A DNA stretch of 64,000 nt, from contig CP136063.1 of assembly GCA_032622095.1 (NCBI GenBank), positions 144,907,950 to 144,971,949 of the forward strand, in the 5' to 3' direction. A program made the position numbers and the translations under genes. The notes beneath the pieces are model-generated. The model worked only from the letters and a program-made list of their open reading frames with translations. It was not told the DNA's origin and ran no database searches. Within the stretch, counting starts at the first letter, position 1, and each line of letters opens with the position of its first letter. Source of the stretch: Siphonodentalium dalli. Lineage: Eukaryota; Mollusca; Scaphopoda; Gadilida; Siphonodentaliidae. This document shows, piece by piece, positions 47,690 to 55,832 of this stretch.

Positions 47690-48060
47690 CTTTTTGTTTT
47701 CTACAACATTCTAGTAAAATCCATAATGTATTCGTGTAATAAAATTCATACATGTATACGGCCTCTTAAAAATTATATAACTGTAAAGTCCCAATGTTAA
47801 TTTCACACACACGGTACATCGAGGCATTGGCTCTCACGCTATTATAGCATCTATCTATTTACCGTTCTCCAAGCAATTTTATCTTCTGGAAAAATCTAGT
47901 AAAATTCCTAAAAAATATTCCTTCCCACGCAAATTATTCTTTCTGGAATATTCTGGAAATTTTTGTTTTCTACAACATTCTAGTAAATCCATAATGTATT
48001 CGTGTAAGACAATTCATACTTGTATACGGCCGTTTAAACTAACAATGCTGAAGGCAGACG
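47690..48060. repeat. copies of the 417-bp unit in the left arm
   Basis: About 1.6 copies of the unit that forms a 2.5-copy tandem array in the right arm (57,110-58,160). Shared words include TACAACATTCTAGTAAA-TCCATAATGTATTCGTGTAA and CCTTCCCACGCAAATTATTCTTTCTGG. Confidence 0.7.
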
Positions 48061-49293
48061 CACTTTTGTCTGTTAATTAACTTCAAAGCACGGGGGAACA
48101 CAATGCACTCTAAAGGGACACATACACGGCACTCATTATGAATGAATGTTAAACGACAACAAAACAATAACAGAGCATCATGGCCAATATTCTCGACCAA
48201 CTCCCCCACACACGGTACAGTGAGGCATTCACTCTCACGAAAATCCCACAACAAAAGAATGCGGCCGTTAGACTATTGGAAACTTTAAATCTTCCAATAA
48301 ATGAGCGAGGAAACTTTCACAGTACAGTATTATGTGCACCCACGCTATGACATCATTAAAGGGGGACAATGCACTCACGGTGAGGAATATTAAAGTGGTA
48401 ATCTCGGTATGTGTAAGTTAAAGGTACACGTCGCTTTGTCTTTAATAAGACGATACATTACACGTAGGGTTAAACATGTCCATCGTAGTAAGCTTATTTA
48501 CTTCAGAAATGGTTCCAATAGCATACTATTGTACCCGTGGTCACATACCTTAAAGGAACACGTCACTTTAACATAATTCAGCGTATCCATCGATATAAAC
48601 GCTCTTTATTTTCAAAATTTGTCTTAATTGTACTAAATTTATATTTAAAATTAAGCATTTAAACATAATTCATCGTATCTATAAATAAAAAAACCCTCTT
48701 TATTTTCAAAAACGTCAATAGTTTTAACAAAGATTTTTGCAATCTACATGCTTTCATTCATATAAAATTACCCAATGTGTGTTAGACAACAACATTATAA
48801 CATATTGGCTTTCAAGTTACATATGCATGTACATTCGATGCACGAGGCAACATTGTAGGAAATGAAGGTATTGATGTGTCATTACTTCAGAAATTGTTCA
48901 TACAATTGACCGTATTTTGATCGCATACCTTAAAGGTACACGTTACTTTTGTCTATAATCACACAAAACATTACACATAGGGTTCAACATGTCCATCGTA
49001 GTAAGCTTATTTACTTATGAAATGGTTCCAATAACAGCGTCTGAGAACGCCACACCTGGTTGTACCGGGTGCCAATGATTTACCCACGCATCTCAAACAA
49101 TGGGATGCCTATTAATTTATTCTGACCACACGTGTCTGGACAGCGTTCCAATGAAGGAATTCTGAAAAAGCTATTGTTAGAGAAAGAAATGACGCAGTAC
49201 CAACTCATACATATTGATTAGATATTTCTAGTGATTCTGATTGGCTAATAATATATGGAGCAGCATAGCGTTCACAACGCTATCTGGTTTTCC
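48061..49293. other. non-coding outer part of the left arm
   Basis: Mirrored at about 55,892-57,110. It contains repeated words such as TAAGTGACGTGTACCTTTA-type strings, AAATAAAGAGCGTTT and CATGTCCATCGTAGTAAGCTTATTTACTTC, the last occurring twice (48,476 and 48,989). No frame with protein-like features is seen. Confidence 0.5.
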
Positions 49294-49300
49294 TATAAAT
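49294..49300 (+). promoter_or_regulatory. TATA box of left-arm PC4-like gene 1
   Basis: TATAAAT lies 59 bp upstream of the ATG at 49,353. The same heptamer is at the same distance in the right arm (55,891-55,885), and a TATAAAT at 57 bp precedes the second PC4-like gene. The constant spacing suggests compact TATA-driven promoters with a short 5' UTR. Confidence 0.6.
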
Positions 49301-49352
49301 AATGTGATCATGTCATTTTGAGGCACTTTCTGAAACTACCTGCTACATAAAC

Positions 49353-49919
49353 ATGGACACTAAAATTTTCGCAAAACACTTGGGTCGTAACAGATATCTC
49401 ACAATCAGTGAGTTTTTGTGTACAAAGTATGTGGATCTGAGAATTTGGGATGAAGGAAGGATTCCAACTAAACAAGGAGTTAGCCTGATAATTCAACGCT
49501 GGATTTGTCTAACACAAAACCTTGAATTAGTGGGACAGCATATAAATTCCAAGGAGCCAATGGACCGGATTCATTTGCGGCATAATGTTTTCATGACCCT
49601 GTATCATGAACATGCAGTGGTGCACATCAGACAGTACTTTTATCCAGAAAATTGTGATGTAGCAACACCAACCAGGAAAGGTGTTACTTTAAATGGAGTA
49701 GAGCTGAAAACAATTGCAGATAATGTGGAAAATGTCAATGGGCTCATTCCTGAAACAGTAAACTTCATACCCTGTAACAACGAACACTTGAACCAGGAAG
49801 CAGCCTTAAGATGTTCTGAATGTGAACCCGGTGGATACCATAATTATACACAGGACAAGACCGATGTAATACCAGGACATTTCTATGGAAACTCTCAAGA
49901 CTTGACACAACAATACTAA
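49353..49919 (+). CDS. tandem PC4-like ssDNA-binding protein, gene 1, left arm
   Basis: An intact 188-codon frame. Residues about 8-60 form a PC4/Sub1-like unit: LGRNRYLTISEF, YVDLRIWDEGRIPTKQGVSL, then a Trp in the helix (QRWICL). Residues about 75-125 repeat the pattern more loosely: HNVFMTLYHEHAVVHIRQYF, TPTRKGVTLNGVEL. The C-terminal tail has IPETVNFIPC, HLNQEAALRC and SEC, a Cys-containing block that is also in gene 2. PC4 domains bind single-stranded DNA and act as transcription/replication cofactors. In a virus-like element this would suit genome replication or late transcription, which is inferred. The right-arm copy (55,266-55,832) differs at 10 of 567 bases (8 replacement, 2 silent), so the gene is open in both arms but shows no excess of silent change. 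No introns are evident. Confidence 0.75.
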   Translation: MDTKIFAKHLGRNRYLTISEFLCTKYVDLRIWDEGRIPTKQGVSLIIQRWICLTQNLELVGQHINSKEPMDRIHLRHNVFMTLYHEHAVVHIRQYFYPENCDVATPTRKGVTLNGVELKTIADNVENVNGLIPETVNFIPCNNEHLNQEAALRCSECEPGGYHNYTQDKTDVIPGHFYGNSQDLTQQY

Positions 49920-50957
49920 TATTGTGAGACTGACTTCAATGTAACCATTTTTCCTGGACATTTTTAATTCAATGTTGTGTGTGTGTGTTTAAGTATATTT
50001 CATAACAAGGTAGTATATAGCAATTAATAGCACCAGTTAAATGTATCCAATGTATTGTTGTCTATCATATAACCCATCAATTGGCACAATAGACATGATT
50101 TACTTACTAATATATATATATATATACAAACTGTTCATACCTTAGATATGAACTTCTTGAAATTGAAAATAAACCCATATCAGGAAGGATTTTTCAATAA
50201 GTCCTTTGATAATCTAACTTTAAGCATCTGATTTCGAGCCATTTATTGCATCCAGAATTGTTGGCGATTTCGAAAGATTATATTTGAAAGAAACCGCAGT
50301 GAAATCACACCGAAATTTACGAAGATGCGGGACATTTGTTGTTTTCAACTATTTATAGATATCACGTGACTAATATCGAAAATCCAATTTTGGCAGATCG
50401 TAGAAGAGCTAGAATAATGACGATTACACCATCGGGCCCAGTTTCACACAATGCGTTACCTCCATCGAAAAAGAACGTGTATACATGCATATTAAAAAAT
50501 ATTATATTTTCAACCTCGCCTAATTCTACACACAGTCAAATTTCAATGAATGTGGAAAGCTGTTGTCATTGTGATGTTTATAGTATTCCGTAGTAAATGC
50601 TGCATTTAAATTGTATAGTAAATAACGATCAATAGCGGAAATGGTGAATTCTTATGCGGTGCGTGTGAACTTGTATTTAAAAGGGCAAAGACTGTTTGTT
50701 AGTTGAATACATACATATTACGGCTCTCATTTTGAACTTGCCTAATGTCCATTAACTCACCGATTAAGGGCCAGAAAGGTTCTATATATGTCTTAGGTTA
50801 CCTGGTATTACAATGAAATGTGTTAGAAAATATATTGCATTAAAATGTGCATTATTAGTGAACCCTTTTCGGTTCAATAGTGAACTATTACATACATCCT
50901 AACTTCATGGTCACATCTTTAGCCACGAATGGGTATTACAATAAAACAATAATAACA
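49920..50957. other. intergenic part of the left arm
   Basis: Mirrored at about 54,272-55,265. It contains a (GT)n tract (49,974-49,989), a TA microsatellite near 50,110-50,126, and a minus-strand TATA-like CTATAAATAG (about 50,349-50,358) next to a CACGTG box. That signal has no credible frame downstream. The 85-codon frame at 50,336-50,593 looks incidental. Confidence 0.45.
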
Positions 50958-51262
50958 TTATACATATTTATTCAGCCATAGATCCACAACATTTATACAA
51001 GTCATATAACTCTTTTGGTTTGCATGCAAAAATGAGCAAGGCACAAAGCTCTCCCATCCTGGAATAGCGTTAGAAATGTCATTCTTGATGGAACGAATAA
51101 TGTCAAATTCAGTCTCACTTAAAATTAATTCATGCTTCGATGGTTTCATTTCAGCATCATTTTTATAGAATCTTCTGACGTGTATTAAGCCATAGTCATA
51201 CCTTTGAAGTCATTGACAGTTACGAATTTCTGGTTCCCAATTTGATGTTTATATACGTCCAT
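50958..51262 (-). pseudogene. tandem PC4-like gene 2, left arm, internally deleted
   Basis: Starts at the ATG at 51,262 with the same N-terminus as the right-arm copy (HQIGNQKF-TVNDFKG). After 21 codons an internal deletion joins the first PC4-like unit to the middle of the second, shifting the frame into a stop four codons later. The remaining 3' part, open at 51,149-50,958, encodes the C-terminal tail absent from the right-arm copy: KHELILSETEFDIIRSIKND, IPGWESFVPC, HANQKSYMTC. That tail matches gene 1's IP…F-PC…H-NQ…C pattern, which shows the two genes are paralogues. Confidence 0.7.
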
Positions 51263-51312
51263 GTTCACCGAATGTTATTCAACTAATGACACCCTTATTC
51301 AAACTGCCTCTT

Positions 51313-51319
51313 ATTTATA
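51313..51319 (-). promoter_or_regulatory. TATA box of left-arm PC4-like gene 2
   Basis: TATAAAT on the minus strand, 57 bp upstream of the ATG at 51,262. The mirror copy is at 53,888-53,894. Confidence 0.55.
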
Positions 51320-51550
51320 CATAATATTAGCCAATCATATCCCTTCGGGCATGTCTAAAAATATAATTTACAGGTATGAGTCATCCCTATGTGTATCACA
51401 CTCAGCTAATCGAAGCTTATTTTCTAACGTGTTCAGAACTGCCCTTTTCACCATTGGATGAATCACGTATGAGTCATGTCTATACATCGTACTTAGCCAT
51501 TCAAATCCCTATATTCGTTGTTCGGTAAATTTATGAGTTAAAAGTACAGG

Positions 51551-51613
51551 ACGGCAAAACGCCGTCGCCTCAAAACGCCGTCGCCGCAAAACGCCGTCGC
51601 CGCAATGACGTCA
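51551..51613. repeat. GC-rich AAAACGCCGTCGCC boxes and TGACGTCA, left inner boundary
   Basis: Three tandem copies of a 17-bp unit (CAAAACGCCGTCGCCGC) end at the palindrome TGACGTCA (51,606-51,613), where arm similarity stops. The mirror set is at 53,564-53,662. The block is a sharp GC-rich island in AT-rich DNA beside the ATPase gene. Confidence 0.85.
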
Positions 51614-51648
51614 CTACAGGACAGATTTTAGGTTATAAGGAACATTTG

Positions 51649-51655
51649 TATAAAG
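51649..51655 (+). promoter_or_regulatory. TATA-like box of the central gene
   Basis: TATAAAG lies 44 bp upstream of the ATG at 51,693 and about 40 bp downstream of the TGACGTCA element. TGACGTCA is the consensus cAMP-response/ATF site of animals (established knowledge), so the pair may form a simple promoter. Confidence 0.45.
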
Positions 51656-51692
51656 GAAAGCCATATACCGGAGATATTTTAGTCAAGTATAA

Positions 51693-52001
51693 ATGAAGCA
51701 CCAGTGTTCAATTTGTTCTAGTGAGTATGGGCGGAACCATGATTTTAAAAGACATGTGCAATCTAAGCACACTGAGTTTGTCAACCGACACCCACAGCAG
51801 CAGCACCAAGCGGTAGCAACAAACAGCAACATCAACAAGCGGCATCAGCCACAACATCAACGCCAGCAACAGCCATTACAACACCAGTTACTACAACCCC
51901 ATCAGGGGAAACAGCAACAAAGCGACATAACATCCCATGAAATCCAATGGCCAATATCCAGGAATATTTTGTCTTCAAACATCCATTCACGTCATGCGTA
52001 A
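51693..52001 (+). CDS. C2H2 finger and Q/H-rich segment, probably the N-terminal part of the ATPase gene
   Basis: A 102-codon frame with one C2H2 finger at residues 5-26 (C5, C8, H21, H26; HQCSICSSEYGRNHDFKRHV). A Gln/His-rich linker of about 45 residues follows. The frame ends at 52,001, overlapping the ATPase frame (from 51,947) by 55 bases in a different phase. The ATPase phase is closed upstream by a TGA at 51,938-51,940. Related invertebrate proteins that I recall carry a C2H2 finger directly before this kind of ATPase, so the two frames probably derive from one gene broken by a small indel near 51,938-51,947. Two overlapping genes or frameshifting are less likely alternatives. Confidence 0.55.
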   Translation: MKHQCSICSSEYGRNHDFKRHVQSKHTEFVNRHPQQQHQAVATNSNINKRHQPQHQRQQQPLQHQLLQPHQGKQQQSDITSHEIQWPISRNILSSNIHSRHA

Positions 52002-52954
52002 GTGGACCGACATCTAGTGGAAAGACGTACTTCGTGAAAACCTTGCTACAAAAGTCTGCCTCAAAAATATCACCCGCACCTGACAGAATAATATGGTTTT
52101 ATAAATATTGGCAGCCCCTATATGACGAAATAAAGAATACCGTCACCCCTCAGGTCAACTTTATACAAGGAATACCAGCAAACTTGGATACTCTTATCAA
52201 TCCCCAGTATAAAAATCTAGTTATACTCGATGACTTGATGCAAACTTCATCAAAAGACCAGAGAGTTAATGATTTGCATTCCGAAGGAAGTCACCATTTG
52301 AACTTATCTTTGATAAGTTTGAACCAAAATTTCTACTACAACAAAGATCCGACGCAACGACCAAATTGTCAATATTTGGTATTGTTCAATAACCCAGTTG
52401 ACAAGGGTTTAATTTCAACATTATCAAGACAGATGTATCCTGAATGCCCACAGCGTATGATGCGAGAGTTTTCGGAAGCGACGAGTGAACCGTATGGTTA
52501 CCTACTGGTGGATTTAAAAGCCGCAACCCCGGACACATTACGTCTGCGACAAAATGTGTTAAAAGTCAACACGAACCAACATAGGGGTGAATGGAATGGC
52601 ATGAAATATAATCTCCATAAGGACAGCGAGCACCCAGATGAACAGAATGGGGTAAAATATGATGACAACAATAGCCCGGATCAACGGAATGAGATGGAAT
52701 ACGATGACAGAGAACTCCCTGGGCAACAGAAGGGCATGACATATAATTATAGTGTGCCCCAAGGTCAACATAATGGTGATACTAACGACATAAGGCCACC
52801 TGGTGAGCTCGATGAAATTCATAAGGAAAACCTTCAAAACATAGCCATTCGAGAAGACATGTCGTACCCTTGCAATGACGGTGGGCTTTTGTTCGAAGAT
52901 CAGCATGATGTCCAGAAACACGTAAAAAAAACTGGTGTCAAGAAAATAAGTTAA
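51947..52954 (+). CDS. FtsK/HerA-type DNA-packaging ATPase (A32-like)
   Basis: The product has 335 residues from the ATG at 51,947. The core spans about residues 1-205. The Walker A motif GPTSSGKT is at residues 20-27 after FVFKHPFTSCV. Walker B NLVILDDLM is at 90-98. A sensor-like SLISLNQN lies around 121-128, followed by YLVLFNNPVDK, LSRQMYPECPQ and the closing EPYGYLLVDL with TPDTLRLRQN. This order matches packaging ATPases of Polinton/adintovirus-type elements and nucleocytoplasmic large DNA viruses, which pump DNA into capsids. Residues about 207-285 are four to five diverged 15-16-residue repeats (NGMKY / NGVKYDD / NEMEYDD / KGMTYNY). The frame exits at 52,954, after an A8 run (52,924-52,931) where the next phase opens. 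The core motifs are complete, and this is the only complete enzyme core in the window. Confidence 0.8.
   Translation: MANIQEYFVFKHPFTSCVSGPTSSGKTYFVKTLLQKSASKISPAPDRIIWFYKYWQPLYDEIKNTVTPQVNFIQGIPANLDTLINPQYKNLVILDDLMQTSSKDQRVNDLHSEGSHHLNLSLISLNQNFYYNKDPTQRPNCQYLVLFNNPVDKGLISTLSRQMYPECPQRMMREFSEATSEPYGYLLVDLKAATPDTLRLRQNVLKVNTNQHRGEWNGMKYNLHKDSEHPDEQNGVKYDDNNSPDQRNEMEYDDRELPGQQKGMTYNYSVPQGQHNGDTNDIRPPGELDEIHKENLQNIAIREDMSYPCNDGGLLFEDQHDVQKHVKKTGVKKIS
52585..52800 (+). repeat. 45-48 bp coding repeats within the ATPase gene
   Basis: Four to five diverged units encode the NGMKYD-like 15-16-residue repeats. Repeat number probably varies between copies of the element. Confidence 0.6.
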
Positions 52955-53475
52955 AACGAAAACTAACTGAGAACACGGATGATAGTCAGGATAAGAAAAT
53001 AAAATTGAATGAAGTTGAATACTTCAAAAGTGTTTGCGATGAGAGTGGAGATAAAACACAAGAAGAATGGAGTGATACAGTGGAACCATATACGGAAAAT
53101 GGCTCAATAGAAAAAGAGACAAAATTACAAGCTGACAAGGACCTTAAAAGTAAAGACATGATGCAATTTATGAATGAATATGCTAGGACAATATTAGAGT
53201 ATCTGCAGCTGCGCAATGGGACTCTGCACAACAGAGTCATGAATAAAGTCGACAAATATATAAATAATGGTTATGAAGATCGTGATGCAGTAAAAATGTC
53301 AATATTAAAGTACAAACCGTTGCTAGAAAAATTAATGGACGAATCAACTCACGCTTCTGACGAAAGTTATGACAATTCGGACGAAAGTGACAGTGATGAC
53401 AATTCGGACGAAAGTGACAGTGATGACAATTCGGACGAAAGTGACAGTGATGACAAAGCGGATGAAAGTGATTAG
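52932..53475 (+). pseudogene. acidic C-terminal segment of the ATPase gene, out of phase
   Basis: An open phase continues from the A8 run to a stop at 53,473-53,475 with no ATG of its own at the start, so it looks like the downstream part of the ATPase gene shifted by one base. It has a Lys/Glu-rich linker, a predicted helical part MMQFMNEYARTILEYLQLRN and VDKYINNGYEDRDAVKMSIL, then KYKPLLEKLMDES, and a terminal acidic run of three to four DNSDESDSD units encoded by a 27-bp tandem repeat (about 53,380-53,460). The helical block resembles C-terminal parts of finger-ATPase fusion proteins that I recall from invertebrates. A sequencing or assembly error in the A8 run is the main alternative to a true mutation. 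Confidence 0.55.
53380..53460 (+). repeat. 27-bp tandem repeat coding for DNSDESDSD
   Basis: About three units of GACAATTCGGACGAAAGTGA plus CAGTGAT in register. They encode an acidic Ser/Asp tail. Confidence 0.85.
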
Positions 53476-53563
53476 TTAATATAATAACAAATTGTAGTAT
53501 GTACCACATGTCATGTTATTTTGCTCCAAAAAAAAAGAGTAGAGGTTCCCTCCCCATTGGTAT

Positions 53564-53662
53564 TGACGTCATTGTGGCGATGGCGTTTTGCGGCGACGGC
53601 GTTTTGCGGCGTTTTGCGGCGACGGCGTTTTGCGACGGCATTTTGCGGCGTTTTGCCGTCCT
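53564..53662. repeat. GC-rich GGCGTTTTGCGGCGAC boxes and TGACGTCA, right inner boundary
   Basis: TGACGTCA (53,564-53,571) is followed by five to six units of the inverted 17-bp GC-rich box. It is longer than the left set at 51,551-51,613. It marks where arm similarity resumes. Confidence 0.85.
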
Positions 53663-53887
53663 GTACTTTTAACTCATAAATTTACCGAACAACGAATAAA
53701 GGGATAATGGCTAAGTTCGATGTATAGACATGACTCATACGTGATTCATCCAATGGTGAAAAAGGCAGTTCTGAACACGTTAGAAAATAAGCTTCGATTA
53801 GCTGAGTGTGATACATATAGGGATGACTCATACCTGTAAATTATATTTTTAGACATGCCCGAAGGGATATGATTGGCTAATATTATG

Positions 53888-53894
53888 TATAAAT
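53888..53894 (+). promoter_or_regulatory. TATA box of right-arm PC4-like gene 2
   Basis: TATAAAT, 57 bp upstream of the ATG at 53,945, matching the left-arm mirror. Confidence 0.55.
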
Positions 53895-53944
53895 AAGAGG
53901 CAGTTTGAATAAGGGTGTCATTAGTTGAATAACATGCGGTGAAC

Positions 53945-54271
53945 ATGGACGTATATAAACATCAAATTGGGAACCAGAAATTCGCAACTGTCAATGACTT
54001 CAAAGGTACTAAAATACATATAAGAAGATTTAATGATGGAATATTTCCTGACAAGTATGGCGTTGCTTTGGACAGAGATGAATGGTACAATATGAGTTCA
54101 TTCTTAGATGACGTTAAAGAAGCGATATCAGAGAAACGCTCGGTGGAATATCATATAGGGAATGACTGGCATCTATGCTACTCGAGTGACTATGGCTTAA
54201 TACACGTCAGAAGATTCTATAAAAATTATGCTGACCATGAAGTTAGGATGTATGTTATAGTTCACTATTGA
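53945..54271 (+). pseudogene. tandem PC4-like gene 2, right arm, 3'-deleted
   Basis: The first PC4-like unit is complete: IGNQKFATVNDF, IHIRRFNDGIFPDKYGVAL, DRDEWYNM. The second unit begins (YHIGNDWHLCYSSDYGLIHV, RRFYKNY) and then runs into sequence that in the left arm lies beyond the gene. About 240 bp are therefore missing, including the end of unit 2 and the Cys-containing tail. The frame closes after a short unrelated tail (MYVIVHY). I start at the ATG at 53,945 rather than at GTG 53,939, because the left arm shares this ATG and the TATA spacing. A truncated product is possible, but compared with gene 1 it lacks about one third. Confidence 0.7.
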
Positions 54272-55265
54272 ACCGGAAAGGGTTCACTAATAATGCACAT
54301 TTTAATGCAATATATTTTCTAACACATTTCATTGTAATACCAGGTAACCTAAGACATATATAGAACCTTTCTGGCCCTTAATAGGTGAGTTAATGGACAT
54401 TAGGCAAGTTCAAAATGAGAGCCGTAATATGTATGTATTCAACTAACAAACAGTCTTTGCCCTTTTAAATACAAGTTCACACGCACCGCATAAGAATTCA
54501 CCATTTCCGCTATTGATCCTTATTTACTATACAATTTAAATCCAGCATTTACTACGGAATACTATAAACATCACAATGACAACAGCTTTCCACATTCATT
54601 GAAATTTGACTGCGTGTAGAATTAGGCGATCGATAATAGCATTCTCTCCATTGAAAAGTTTGTCACTGAGGTTGAAAATATAATATTTTTTAATATGCAT
54701 GTATACACGTTCTTTTTCGATGGAGGTAACGCACTGTGTGAAATTGGGCCCGATGGTGTAATCCTCATTATTCTAGCTCTTCTACTATCTGCCAAAATTG
54801 GATTTTCGATATTAGTCACGTGATATCTATAAATAGTTGAAAACAACAAATGTCCCGTATCTTCGTCAATTTCGGTGTGATTTCACTGTGGTTTATTTCA
54901 AATATAATCTTTCGAAATCGCCAACAATTCTGGATGCAATAAATGGCTCGAAATCAGTTGCTTAAAGTTAGATTATCAAAGGACTTATTGAAAAATCCTT
55001 CCTGATATGGGTTTTTTTTCAATTTCAAGAAGTACATATCTAAGGTATGAACAGTTTGTATATATATATCTATATTAGTAAGTAAATCATGTCTATTGTG
55101 CCAATTGATGGGTTATATGATAGACAACAATACATTGGATACATTTAACTGGTGCTATTTATTGCTATATACTACCTTGTTATGAAATATACTTAAACAC
55201 ACACACACAACATTAAATTAAAAATGTCCAGGAAAAATGGTTACATTGAAGTCAGTCTCACAATA
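54272..55265. other. intergenic part of the right arm
   Basis: Mirror of 49,920-50,957. It has a plus-strand CTATAAATAG next to CACGTG near 54,818-54,834 with no credible frame downstream, a TA tract near 55,060-55,071 and an (AC)n tract near 55,198-55,209. Confidence 0.45.
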
Positions 55266-55832
55266 TTAGTATTGTTGTGTCAAGTCTTGAGAGTTTCCAT
55301 AGAAATGTCCTGGTATTACATCAGTCTTGTCCTGTGTATAATTATGGTATCCACCGGGTTCACATTCAGAACATCTTAAGGCTGCTTCCTGGTTCAAGTG
55401 TTCGTTGTAACAGGGTATGAAGTTTACTGTTTCAGGAATGAGCCCATTGACATTTTCCACATTATCTGCAATTGTGTTCAGCTCTGATCCATTTAAAGTA
55501 ACACCTTTCCTGGTTGGTGTTGCTACATCACAATTTTCTGGATAAAAGTACTGTCTGATGTGCACCACTGCATGTTCATGATCCAGGGTCATGAAAACAT
55601 TATGCCCCAAATGAATCCGGTCCATTGGCTCCTTGGAATTTATATGCTGTCCCACTAATTCAAGGTTTTGTGTTAGACAAATCCAGCGTTGAATTATCAG
55701 ACTAACTCCTTGTTTAGTTGGAATCCTTCCTTCATCCCAAATTCTCAGATCCACATACTTTGTACCCAAAAACTCACTGATTGTGAGAAATCTGTTACGA
55801 CCCAAGTGTTTTGCGAAAATTTTAGTGTCCAT
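55266..55832 (-). CDS. tandem PC4-like ssDNA-binding protein, gene 1, right arm
   Basis: An intact 188-codon copy of the left-arm gene (49,353-49,919). I count 10 base differences in 567, seven residues changed (Y/F, C/G, R/G, Y/D, V/S, K/N, N/Y) and two silent changes. The first PC4-like unit (LGRNRFLTISEF, YVDLRIWDEGRIPTKQGVSL) and the second (HNVFMTLDHEHAVVHIRQYF, TPTRKGVTLNG) are both whole, as is the IPC…HLNQ…C…C tail. The gene points toward the centre, as its left-arm twin does. TATAAAT at 55,891-55,885 is 59 bp upstream. Confidence 0.75.
   Translation of the reverse strand: MDTKIFAKHLGRNRFLTISEFLGTKYVDLRIWDEGRIPTKQGVSLIIQRWICLTQNLELVGQHINSKEPMDRIHLGHNVFMTLDHEHAVVHIRQYFYPENCDVATPTRKGVTLNGSELNTIADNVENVNGLIPETVNFIPCYNEHLNQEAALRCSECEPGGYHNYTQDKTDVIPGHFYGNSQDLTQQY

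Larger units (their letters stand above)
46854..51613. repeat. left arm of the 13.8 kb palindromic element
   Basis: Reverse-complement match to 53,564-60,650. Relative to the right arm it keeps about 120 bp near 46,936-47,054 that the right arm lacks. It lacks the 1.8 kb block present at about 58,390-60,210, has fewer copies of the 417-bp tandem unit, and has a separate internal deletion in its second PC4-like gene. Confidence 0.88.

Noticed and set aside
51693-53475. Spliced gene with introns at the two phase changes
   Set aside because: The phases overlap (by 55 bases) or adjoin at an A8 run, leaving no room for an intron with GT…AG ends that would remove non-coding sequence. Small indels explain it better.
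52559-53509. Minus-strand frames of 120, 89 and 90 codons under the ATPase and acidic tail
   Set aside because: They mirror the plus-strand coding repeats (for example repetitive HCHFRPNCH from the DNSDESDSD tandem) and carry no independent signal.
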